Below, one piece after another: positions 1 to 5,152 of a DNA stretch of 5,708 bases. Location: assembly GCA_035460965.1 (NCBI GenBank), contig DATHWB010000133.1, positions 1 to 5,708 on the forward strand, written 5' to 3'. This stretch comes from DATHWB01 sp035460965 (GTDB lineage: Bacteria > Actinomycetota > Acidimicrobiia > Spongiisociales > ZC4RG35). The notes under the pieces are model-generated. The model saw nothing but the letters and a program-made list of their open reading frames with translations, was not told the origin of the DNA and ran no database searches. How positions within the stretch are numbered: the first letter of the stretch is position 1; each line of letters begins with the position of its first letter. Both the position numbers and the translations under genes were made by a program.

Positions 1-191
1 AGCATCGCTCCGCCGACGAACAGCGGTCGATGCGGCGCGAGATCGACCACGCCGGCTGCGGCGCGGACGAGCGGGTCGAACCCGAAGACGATCAGAGCGG
101 CGACGAGAAACGGGGCACTGGCCGAAGCGAGGAGCATCGGATCGCGCCGCAAGTTGCGCAGGTCGGATCGAACCAAACCGCCGGCGATCAT
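1..191 (-). CDS. ABC-2 type exporter permease, second subunit (partial, N-terminus only)
   Basis: This is a partial gene that runs off the left edge; only about 63 N-terminal residues are visible. The ATG at 191-189 overlaps the TGA of the preceding permease by 4 nt (ATGA), the same junction used in the rest of this operon, which fixes the start. The peptide begins MIAGGLVRSDLRNLRRDPML and continues into a hydrophobic stretch (about residues 21-38, ASASAPFLVAALIVFGF). A short cytosolic amphipathic N-terminus with 'RRDPM' before the first membrane helix is typical of ABC-2 permeases. Its position after one ATPase and one permease matches the two-permease layout of the fluoroquinolone-type exporters (Rv2686c-Rv2688c type); that assignment is by context and similarity from memory. 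It would form the membrane channel as a heterodimer with the upstream permease. No strong Shine-Dalgarno is seen, so translation is probably coupled. Confidence 0.8.
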   Translation of the reverse strand, partial: MIAGGLVRSDLRNLRRDPMLLASASAPFLVAALIVFGFDPLVRAAAGVVDLAPHRPLFVGGAM

Positions 192-889
192 GCTCGTCCA
201 TCGCTTCGACTCGCTCGCAGCGCGGTCAACGCCCACCACCCGACCAGACCGGCGGAGGCGAGAAGGACGGAGAACGCCACTCCCGCCGTCCCTCCAGACA
301 GCGTCGCCGGCTCGACGGCCCCGCGCAGCACGAGCAACGACGCGGTGCTCGGCCACATCGCCAGCGGCGTCCACCCGGGATCGACGGCGAACAGCGCCAG
401 AGGGGCGAACAACGGGATCGACCATGCAGTCGCTCGCGCGAAGTAGTCGTTGACGGACCGGGACCGCATCGCCACGGAGTATCCGAAGCAGGTGTAGACG
501 ACGGCGGTGAGCACCACGGCGGGCAGGAACCACGACCAGCGGATGCCCACGCCGGACCCCGCTCCGACGGCGAGCCCACCGAACGTCCCGAGCGCGGTCA
601 TCACCGCCACCCGCGACCAGAGGATCTCGCCCGGCGTCGCTGGACTGACGGCGACGGCCGCGGCGGTGCCGTCCGACCGGTCGGCCAGGACGATCCCGCC
701 GATGAAGAAGAACCCGAGAGCGGCAGGATCGGAGAAGACCAGGTACGGGAGTGCCGTCGCCGCGATCGCGTCCGGAACCAAGCGGAGCAGCGACACGTAG
801 ACCAGGACGACGATCGCTGCAGCGGCCACCACCCCGCGTCGCCAAGCGAGCAGGAGGTCCACCCGGGCGAGCGCCACGACCCGGCTCAT
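188..889 (-). CDS. ABC-2 type exporter permease, fluoroquinolone-exporter-like
   Basis: This 233-residue integral membrane protein has about six hydrophobic helices (roughly residues 20-38, 45-69, 93-113, 117-140, 151-170 and 199-223), as expected for an ABC-2 permease. The start ATGAGCCGG overlaps the ATPase stop codon by 4 nt, and its own stop overlaps the next permease start, so all are co-translated. The segment 'FSDPAALGFFFIGGIVLAD' (residues 52-70), followed by 'VSPATPGEILWSRV' (81-94), resembles a conserved block I associate with the actinobacterial fluoroquinolone transport permease family (Rv2687c-like, about 240 residues). That is recognition from memory, not a search. It would form half of the membrane pore, powered by the neighbouring ATPase, exporting a drug or lipid-like compound. 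The actual substrate is not shown by the sequence. No frameshift or anomaly is seen. Confidence 0.88.
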   Translation of the reverse strand: MSRVVALARVDLLLAWRRGVVAAAAIVVLVYVSLLRLVPDAIAATALPYLVFSDPAALGFFFIGGIVLADRSDGTAAAVAVSPATPGEILWSRVAVMTALGTFGGLAVGAGSGVGIRWSWFLPAVVLTAVVYTCFGYSVAMRSRSVNDYFARATAWSIPLFAPLALFAVDPGWTPLAMWPSTASLLVLRGAVEPATLSGGTAGVAFSVLLASAGLVGWWALTALRASRSDGRA

Positions 890-1743
890 GTCAGCCGCCG
901 ACCCGTCACGGCGAGGAAGACGTCCTCCAGAGTGGCCTCGGTGCTGTGAATCGTCTCGACGCTGCCGGAGGACACGAGCCGGGTGAAGCGGTCGTCATCG
1001 CCGAGGCGATCGAGGGGGAACTCGTCAACCAGAACATCCCCTTCGGAGTCCCTGTGGGTGACCTGCACAGTCCTTCGACCGTGGGCGACCATCAGCTCGC
1101 GGGGTGTGCCGACCGTCGCCAGTCGCCCGTCCACGAGGAACCCGACCTGGTCGCACAGTTCGGCGGCGGTGGCCATGTCGTGGGTCGTGACGAACACGGC
1201 GGCGCCAGCTGCGGCCGCATCCCGCACGAGGTCTTTCACGAACCGCGCCGAGGACGGGTCGAGTCCGGAGGTGGGTTCGTCGAGGAAGATGATGGACGGA
1301 CGGTTGAGGAAGGCTCGGGCGAGGTTGAGTCGCATCCTCATCCCTTTCGAGAAGGTGCCCACCCGCTGATCCGCCACGTCCTCGAGCCCGACGAGCCCGA
1401 GCAGTTCGACCGGGTCGCGGGTGGCGCCTGAGTGGAGCGCGGCGAAGAACGCCAGGTTCTCCCGCGCCGTGAGCCGGGTGTACACGTTGGGGAACTCGAA
1501 GGAGACACCGATGCGCCCCCGGTAGTCCCGGCCGAGCGTCGCCAGTGGCCGGCCGTCGACGTGCACCTCGCCGTCCCACCCGTCGAGCACTCCGGTGAGG
1601 ATGCGCTGTGTCGTGCTCTTGCCTGCCCCCGACGGTCCGAGGAATCCGAACACGCCACCGGCCGGGATCGAGAAGTCGAGGGAGCGCAGCACGTCGTGGT
1701 CCGTGCCCGGATAGCGATAGCGGAGATCCGAGACGCCGATCAC
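886..1743 (-). CDS. ABC transporter ATP-binding protein, drug-exporter type
   Basis: This 285-residue cytoplasmic nucleotide-binding subunit energises the two permeases encoded after it. Visible motifs, in order, are Walker A GPSGAGKST (residues 36-44), a Q-loop region IGVSFEFPNVY (78-88) with Glu83 where Gln is usual, an ABC signature degenerated to FSKGM (131-135), Walker B IIFLDEP (151-157), D-loop SGLD (159-162) and the H-loop His188 in TTHD. A C-terminal extension of about 70 residues (from about residue 215) ends in 'EATLEDVFLAVTGRRL', typical of DrrA/CcmA-type exporter ATPases. The start is GTG at 1743: it overlaps the TetR stop (GTGA) and is preceded by AGGAGG 6 nt away. The length and layout fit an exporter ATPase such as Rv2688c. 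The catalytic residues are intact, so it should be active. Confidence 0.93.
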   Translation of the reverse strand: MIGVSDLRYRYPGTDHDVLRSLDFSIPAGGVFGFLGPSGAGKSTTQRILTGVLDGWDGEVHVDGRPLATLGRDYRGRIGVSFEFPNVYTRLTARENLAFFAALHSGATRDPVELLGLVGLEDVADQRVGTFSKGMRMRLNLARAFLNRPSIIFLDEPTSGLDPSSARFVKDLVRDAAAAGAAVFVTTHDMATAAELCDQVGFLVDGRLATVGTPRELMVAHGRRTVQVTHRDSEGDVLVDEFPLDRLGDDDRFTRLVSSGSVETIHSTEATLEDVFLAVTGRRLT

Positions 1744-2342
1744 TTCCGGCCTCCTGACAGATGTGCGCCGAGTGCCTGGACGAGGAGCTCGGGCAAGTCA
1801 GGGTGCCGGTTGAGGTCGGGGTCGCGGGCGACGGCGAGCGACAGTCGGGCGATGGCTGCGAGCGTGTCGTCGCTGACATCGGGACCGAACACGCCCTCCG
1901 ATCGAAGGCCGGCGGTGAGGGTGGCGAACCAGGCGTCGTCGTCGGTCATACGAGCTTCCATGTCCTCGGGCGGCACCATTCTCCAGATGTGGGCTCCCTC
2001 TTCCGGATCTGCGAGCAGGGCCAACACCGGATGACCGCCCATGACTTCGAAGATCTCGCGCACGACCCGGGTGGACAGCGTGGTGGGATCGGCCGACCTG
2101 TCGGCGGCGACCGCCAGCAGCCGGTCGCGCACCTCTGTCTCCGCCTCGCCCAGCACCTGCATGACGAGGGCGTCCTTGGAGTCGTAGAGCAGGTAGAAGG
2201 CACCTTTGGAGATCCCGACCTGCCGGGTGAGGTCTTCGATCGACATGGCGCGAATACCGCTCTCTTCGATGCGGCGTCGGGCGAGCAGCACCAGTTTCCG
2301 GCGCAGCAGCTCACGTTCTTGGTCGGCGAATGGGCGCGGCAT
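1740..2342 (-). CDS. TetR/AcrR-family transcriptional repressor of the exporter operon
   Basis: This 200-residue protein has a typical TetR N-terminal DNA-binding domain: helix 1 around residues 9-28, then a helix-turn-helix at about 34-53 (SIEDLTRQVGISKGAFYLLY) and the conserved 'KDAL' at 56-59. The remaining part (about 65-200) is the variable ligand-binding and dimerisation domain, which names no ligand. The gene is first in the minus-strand operon and its TGA overlaps the GTG of the ATPase, so regulator and exporter are made together. A 28-bp palindrome covers the -10 of the promoter just upstream, which argues for negative autoregulation relieved when the exporter substrate (or another ligand) binds. 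The start at 2342 is an ATG with only a weak purine-rich stretch before it (GAGATGAG); no better in-frame start is evident. Confidence 0.93.
   Translation of the reverse strand: MPRPFADQERELLRRKLVLLARRRIEESGIRAMSIEDLTRQVGISKGAFYLLYDSKDALVMQVLGEAETEVRDRLLAVAADRSADPTTLSTRVVREIFEVMGGHPVLALLADPEEGAHIWRMVPPEDMEARMTDDDAWFATLTAGLRSEGVFGPDVSDDTLAAIARLSLAVARDPDLNRHPDLPELLVQALGAHLSGGRK
1750..1755 (-). promoter_or_regulatory. Ribosome-binding site of the ABC ATPase gene
   Basis: On the minus strand AGGAGG lies 6 nt before the GTG at 1743, inside the last codons of the TetR gene. This near-perfect Shine-Dalgarno supports the GTG as the real start. It also implies that ATPase translation is partly independent of tetR translation, allowing more exporter than repressor from one mRNA. 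Confidence 0.8.
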
Positions 2343-2358
2343 GTCTCATCTCTGACGG

Positions 2359-2386
2359 TATGACTGGTCATGACCATACAGTCATA
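2359..2386. promoter_or_regulatory. Probable TetR operator (28-bp palindrome with nested dyads)
   Basis: The outer arms TATGACTG (2359-2366) and CAGTCATA (2379-2386) are exact inverted repeats. Inside lies a second perfect 12-bp palindrome, TGGTCATGACCA (2365-2376). Seen as half-sites, ATGAC/GTCAT occurs four times (2360-2364, 2367-2371, 2370-2374, 2381-2385). The site covers the -10 of the tetR promoter and the predicted transcription start. Length and placement are typical of TetR-family operators; that the neighbouring TetR binds it is inference from position. Confidence 0.75.
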
Positions 2387-2401
2387 GCCGTCCCCCGTCA
2401 A
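2373..2401 (-). promoter_or_regulatory. Promoter of the tetR-ABC exporter operon
   Basis: On the minus strand the -35 box TTGACG (2401-2396, 5 of 6 to TTGACA) is separated by exactly 17 bp from TATGGT (2378-2373, 4 of 6 to TATAAT). The start site would be near 2366, giving a leader of about 24 nt before the ATG at 2342. The -10 lies inside the 28-bp palindrome, so a bound repressor would block the polymerase directly. Confidence 0.65.
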
Positions 2402-2420
2402 GGATTTTCGTCCGTCTAAT

Positions 2421-2438
2421 CGCGTCAGTAATGACGCG
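2421..2438. promoter_or_regulatory. Perfect 18-bp dyad in the divergent intergenic region
   Basis: CGCGTCA (2421-2427) and TGACGCG (2432-2438) are exact inverted 7-bp arms around GTAA. No T-run follows on either strand, so it does not look like a terminator. It lies 20 bp upstream of the tetR -35 and 72 bp before the oxidoreductase start. It shares the GTCA/TGAC core with the TetR operator but in a different arrangement. It may be an operator for the divergent oxidoreductase gene or an auxiliary TetR site; which protein binds is unknown. Confidence 0.5.
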
Positions 2439-2497
2439 CTGGTTCGCTAAGAACGCGTACCGCGAGGCCCCGCTCTAGGTTGAGGGGGGCGGTCGAC

Positions 2498-2504
2498 GGG
2501 AGGA
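2498..2504 (+). promoter_or_regulatory. Ribosome-binding site of the luciferase-like gene
   Basis: GGGAGGA lies 6-7 nt before the ATG at 2511 and decides this start. Upstream, TAGGTT at 2476-2481 fits the TANNNT -10 pattern, but no convincing -35 is seen 16-18 bp before it. The promoter of this gene is therefore only tentatively placed. Confidence 0.75.
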
Positions 2505-2510
2505 CGTGAG

Positions 2511-3386
2511 ATGCGGATCGGTGTGGCCCTGAGGATGATCGAAGGGTCGGATGGCCAGGTCCCCCGTTGGGAACACGTCCGGGCGCAGGCACTCGCCGCG
2601 GAGGAGGCCGGGTTCGATCTGGTGACGATCGCCGACGCGATCACGGAGAACGGCCGCGGGTACTGGGAGGGGATGACGCTGGCCGGCGCGCTGGCAGACG
2701 CCACCTCGACGATCGGGGTCGCCCATTCCGTCGTCAACGCCCCGTATCGATCCCCGGCCGTGGTCGCCCGGGCGGCCGACACCCTCGACGAGATCACCGG
2801 GGGCCGCTACGTCCTCGGCATCGGAGCGGGCAACACCCCCGACGACTATGCGATGTTCGCCATGGACGCCGACCCTCGCTTCTCGAGGTTCGCTGAGGAT
2901 CTGGAGGTCATCGCTTCGCTGCTCCGCACCGGCAGGGTCGACTTCGACGGTCGGTTCGAACACGCCCACGCCGACTGGTGGCGACCTCGCGGACCCCGCC
3001 CTGAGGGGCCGCCGATCGTGGTGGCGGCGGGCGGACCGAAGATGGTGGAACTGGCCGCCCGACTGGCCGACGGCTGGAACTGGTGGGCGGACGCGAGTGG
3101 CGCCGCCGACCATCTCCCGCCGATCATCGAGCGACTCGACCGCCATCTGGAGGGCCGCCCCATCCAGCGGTCGATCGACATGTACTCCTTCGACCCGCTC
3201 GCCCTCCTGGAGGATCCCCCGCCGGGTGTCGCCTCCGGCTCGGCGGTGGAGTTGGCTTCCCCGATCGTGGCCCTGAAGGATCTCGGCATCGACGAGGTGC
3301 GCGTCGAGGTGCTGGCCAATCCCTCCCGACTGGCGGAGGCGACACGAGCGATGTCCGAGGTGGTCTCTCTGGTGCATGACGCCTGA
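2511..3386 (+). CDS. LLM-class (luciferase-like) flavin/F420-dependent oxidoreductase
   Basis: This 291-residue protein has the bacterial luciferase-like TIM-barrel fold pattern. The N-terminal strand is MRIGVALRM, followed by helix AQALAAEEAGFDLVTIAD (26-43). The family hallmark block is APYRSPAVVARAADTLDEIT (77-96) with GGRYVLGIGAG (97-107). A later block, PPIVVAAGGPKMVELAARLADGWN (167-190), is the usual cofactor-side helix/strand. Members reduce or oxygenate substrates using FMN or coenzyme F420; in actinobacteria this type is often F420-dependent, but the cofactor cannot be settled from the sequence seen. The length is normal (280-340). It is transcribed divergently from tetR and ends 43 bp before the arsR start, with an independent promoter following. 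It could be an orphan gene or respond to the same TetR. The substrate is unknown. Confidence 0.9.
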   Translation: MRIGVALRMIEGSDGQVPRWEHVRAQALAAEEAGFDLVTIADAITENGRGYWEGMTLAGALADATSTIGVAHSVVNAPYRSPAVVARAADTLDEITGGRYVLGIGAGNTPDDYAMFAMDADPRFSRFAEDLEVIASLLRTGRVDFDGRFEHAHADWWRPRGPRPEGPPIVVAAGGPKMVELAARLADGWNWWADASGAADHLPPIIERLDRHLEGRPIQRSIDMYSFDPLALLEDPPPGVASGSAVELASPIVALKDLGIDEVRVEVLANPSRLAEATRAMSEVVSLVHDA

Positions 3387-3391
3387 CCGAC

Positions 3392-3421
3392 TCGACAGGC
3401 AAGTGGTGACTTGCCTATCAT
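3392..3421 (+). promoter_or_regulatory. Probable leaderless promoter of the arsR-VOC cassette
   Basis: TCGACA (3392-3397, 5 of 6 to the -35 consensus) is followed after 18 bp by TATCAT (3416-3421, 5 of 6 to TATAAT). The predicted start site (about 3428-3430) falls at or within 2 nt of the ATG at 3430, so the mRNA would have essentially no leader. Leaderless genes are common in actinobacteria, and the lack of a Shine-Dalgarno before this ATG agrees. Confidence 0.65.
3397..3416. promoter_or_regulatory. Probable ArsR operator (20-bp palindrome)
   Basis: AGGCAAGT (3397-3404) and ACTTGCCT (3409-3416) are perfect inverted 8-bp arms around GGTG. The palindrome fills the promoter spacer almost exactly, touching the last base of the -35 and the first base of the -10. 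A dimeric ArsR bound here would exclude RNA polymerase. No T-run follows, so it is not a terminator for the upstream oxidoreductase gene. Binding by the adjacent ArsR is inferred from position. Confidence 0.72.
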
Positions 3422-3429
3422 CACATCCG

Positions 3430-3717
3430 ATGGACGACGTGTTCAAGGCGCTGGCGGACCCGACGCGGCGCACGATTCTCGACGAGTTGGCCGATCGCGA
3501 CGGTCAGACCCTCTTCGAACTCTGCAACCGACTGATCTCCCGCCACGGGATCGGCTCGAGTCGCCAGGCCATCTCCCAGCATCTGGCCGTGCTGGAGGAC
3601 GCCGGCCTGCTCGTGACAACCCGCCAAGGGCGATACAAGTTCCATCACCTGAACACCGCACCGCTGCGAGCGATCACCGACCGGTGGCCGCTCCCCGACC
3701 GTGAGGATCGACCATGA
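3430..3717 (+). CDS. ArsR-family winged-helix transcriptional repressor (paired with VOC protein)
   Basis: This is a 95-residue winged-helix regulator. It starts MDDVFKALADPTRRTILDEL, the classic ArsR first helix, and has a recognition helix at about 43-61 (SSRQAISQHLAVLEDAGLL) followed by a wing (62-74, VTTRQGRYKFHHL). An in-frame ATG at 3376 would add 18 residues, but these would be encoded by the end of the previous gene and by the promoter/operator. The ATG at 3430 therefore fits better, both with the family start and with the promoter. The only cysteine is Cys32, with no CxC metal site, so this is not an arsenic or metal sensor of the classical kind and its signal is unknown. Its TGA overlaps the ATG of the VOC gene by 4 nt. 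The pairing suggests that the regulator controls itself and the VOC protein. Confidence 0.92.
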   Translation: MDDVFKALADPTRRTILDELADRDGQTLFELCNRLISRHGIGSSRQAISQHLAVLEDAGLLVTTRQGRYKFHHLNTAPLRAITDRWPLPDREDRP

Positions 3718-4103
3718 TCAAGATCAACCTGGCGAGTGTCTTCGTCGACGACCAGGACAAGGCGCTCGACTTCTACACCAACGTCCTCGGCTTCCAGAAG
3801 AAGACCGAGATCCCGATGGGCGAGCACCGCTGGCTGACGGTGGTCTCCCCCGAGGAGCCCGACGGCGTCGAACTCCTGCTGGAGCCCAGCGAGCACCCTG
3901 CCGTCGCACCCTTCAAGGAGGCGCTCGTGGCCGACGGCATCCCGGCAACCTCGTTCGCCGTCGACGACGTCCACCGCCAGCACGAGCGCCTGGCGGCGCT
4001 CGGCGTCCGGTTCGTCCAGCCTCCGGTGGAGATGGGGCCGGTGACGACCGCGGTCCTCGACGACACCTGCGGGAACCTGATTCAGCTGGCCTCGATGAAC
4101 TGA
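3714..4103 (+). CDS. VOC-family (glyoxalase/dioxygenase superfamily) protein
   Basis: This 129-residue protein has two beta-alpha-beta-beta-beta modules. The first runs from NLASVFVDDQDKALDFYTNVLGF (5-27) to VELLLEP (about 52-58). The second runs from ATSFAVDDVHRQHERLAALG to the final strand GNLIQLASMN. It closely resembles a very common small VOC family found downstream of ArsR regulators; a role in antibiotic or electrophile binding or detoxification is usual for the superfamily but not proven here. The histidines that normally bind metal in strand 1 of each module appear to be replaced (Leu and Ala by my alignment), and the last strand has Gln rather than Glu. It may therefore bind a ligand without the standard metal centre. 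The ATG overlaps the arsR stop (ATGA), with GAGGA just upstream. It ends 3 bp from the convergent GNAT gene. Confidence 0.92.
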   Translation: MIKINLASVFVDDQDKALDFYTNVLGFQKKTEIPMGEHRWLTVVSPEEPDGVELLLEPSEHPAVAPFKEALVADGIPATSFAVDDVHRQHERLAALGVRFVQPPVEMGPVTTAVLDDTCGNLIQLASMN

Positions 4104-4106
4104 CGA

Positions 4107-4652
4107 TCAGCCCGTTCGGGGACCGACCGGCGGATCGGCCAGCCACTTGTAGTAGATGAGGTTGTCCGCCGGGGTCCCGTCCGGGTCGAGGGCGAAACCG
4201 GGGATCCCGCCGGCGTGTGACCAGCCGAGCGCCTCGTACAGCTCCCGTGCCCCGCCCGGCCCGTCGCTGGTGTCGAGGTAGAGGAGGACGATCCCGGCCT
4301 CGCCCGCCGCCTTCTCGAGTGCGGCCATCAACGCCGTCCCGATCCCTTGCCGGCGGTGGCCCGACGATGTCATCACCTTGACGACCTCCGCCCGGTGTCG
4401 CCCGTTCTCCTTGGTCTCGAATCGCACCTGGCCGCTGCCGACGATCCGGCCAGCCACCCGGGCGACGAGCACGACACGCGTGCCCGCCGCCAGTTCAGGC
4501 AACAGTGACGTCCAGTAGTCGACGGCGGTGTCGGTCGACATCGGGGCGAGATACCCGAGCGAGGCTCCGCCGCCGACGCTCTCCCGGATCAGCTCGACCA
4601 GCTCGTCCAGGGCGGCAGGGAGGGCGTCCGCATCCAGTCGCTCGATCTGCAC
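4107..4652 (-). CDS. GNAT-family N-acetyltransferase
   Basis: This 181-residue acetyl-CoA-dependent acetyltransferase has the GNAT core: central strands VVLVARVAGRIVGSGQVRF (60-78), then strand 4 and motif A, AEVVKVMTSSGHRRQGIGTAL (88-108). The acetyl-CoA pyrophosphate loop is RRQGIG (100-105). Motif B-like IVLLYLDTS (121-129) and the 'ARELYEALGW' helix/turn (135-144) follow. The start is GTG at 4652, 20 nt after the AHSA1 stop. No Shine-Dalgarno is visible, so the start is less certain; the next in-frame ATG (codon 38) would remove part of the fold. It is the last gene of the minus-strand arsR-AHSA1 unit, probably co-transcribed. The substrate (amine, antibiotic or protein) cannot be told. 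It converges on the VOC gene with only 3 bp between stop codons. Confidence 0.88.
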   Translation of the reverse strand: MQIERLDADALPAALDELVELIRESVGGGASLGYLAPMSTDTAVDYWTSLLPELAAGTRVVLVARVAGRIVGSGQVRFETKENGRHRAEVVKVMTSSGHRRQGIGTALMAALEKAAGEAGIVLLYLDTSDGPGGARELYEALGWSHAGGIPGFALDPDGTPADNLIYYKWLADPPVGPRTG

Positions 4653-4672
4653 CGACAGATCATCGCGCGATG

Positions 4673-5152
4673 TCAGCGGGCGAGGAGTTCGTCCAGCCGC
4701 TCGTAACCCTCACGGATCCCCACCTCCATGCCGCTGGCCACGAAGGCGTCCCGGCCTTCGAACGAGTCGACGAGGGAGATGGCGGTGAGACGGGTACGCC
4801 CGTTGCCGAGGTCCTCCAGTTCCATCCGTTCGAGGGCCACGCCGTCCGGGAAACCCTCGTACGTGAATGTCTGGACGATGACTTCCGAAGGACGCACCTC
4901 GTGGAAGCTGCCGAAGAAGCCGTACTCGTCGTCGCCGTCGATGTGGAGGTAGCGGTAGGAGCCGCCGGTGCGGCAGTCGTAGTGGTCGACCCGCATTTCG
5001 TAGCCGCGCGGCCCGAGCCACTGGGCGACGAGGTCGGCCTCGGTGTGGGCGCGGAACACCTTCTCGGGCGGAGCGTCGAACTCCCGGATGATCCGCACAG
5101 CGGGCACATTCGGGTCGACGATGATCTGCGTCTCCTTGGTGTGGGTGGTCAC
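4673..5152 (-). CDS. AHSA1/SRPBCC (START-like) domain protein, partner of ArsR
   Basis: This 159-residue single-domain protein belongs to the Aha1-like SRPBCC family. The hallmark N-terminus is IIREFDAPPEKVFRAHTEAD (21-40), then LVAQWLGPRGYEM (41-53), the turn DCRTGGSYRY (59-68) and the C-terminal helix GMEVGIREGYERLDELLAR (141-159). The fold makes a hydrophobic cavity for lipophilic ligands; no enzymatic role is established for this type. The start is GTG at 5152, overlapping the arsR TGA (GTGA) with AAGGAG 7 nt upstream. A longer reading frame upstream lies inside arsR and is not used. The arsR-AHSA1 pair is a very common two-gene cassette, and the regulator presumably represses it together with itself. 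Cys60 is the only cysteine. Confidence 0.92.
   Translation of the reverse strand: MTTHTKETQIIVDPNVPAVRIIREFDAPPEKVFRAHTEADLVAQWLGPRGYEMRVDHYDCRTGGSYRYLHIDGDDEYGFFGSFHEVRPSEVIVQTFTYEGFPDGVALERMELEDLGNGRTRLTAISLVDSFEGRDAFVASGMEVGIREGYERLDELLAR

Noticed and set aside
30..446. Open frame of 138 codons on the plus strand
   Set aside because: It lies antisense to the two permease genes; its low-complexity, Arg/Pro/Ala-rich product and lack of a ribosome-binding site mark it as a GC-rich shadow.
751..1431. Open frame of 226 codons on the plus strand opposite the ATPase
   Set aside because: The opposite strand has unmistakable ATPase motifs; the plus frame has no recognisable domain and is rich in Gly/Glu/His from the mirrored codons.
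1432..2363. Two 200-codon plus-strand frames (1432-2034 and 1761-2363) opposite the ATPase and TetR genes
   Set aside because: Both are antisense to genes with clear families, overlap each other in different frames and show no domain or start signal. The equal length to TetR is coincidence.
3397..3416. The 20-bp palindrome as a terminator of the luciferase-like gene
   Set aside because: No T-run follows on the plus strand (ATCATCAC follows), and its exact fit between the -35 and -10 makes an operator much more likely.
3376..3429. Upstream in-frame ATG (3376) as the arsR start
   Set aside because: It would overlap the end of the previous gene and encode the operator and promoter as protein; the family start MDDVFKAL at 3430 fits the promoter.
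2475..3473. 332-codon minus-strand frame opposite the luciferase-like gene
   Set aside because: It is longer than the real gene but antisense to a clear luciferase-like protein, crosses the arsR promoter, and its product is Arg/Gly/His-rich with no domain.
4111..4120. CCCGTTCGGG hairpin just after the VOC stop as a bidirectional terminator
   Set aside because: The stem is only 3-4 bp, there is no T-run on either strand, and it lies in the coding end of the GNAT gene.
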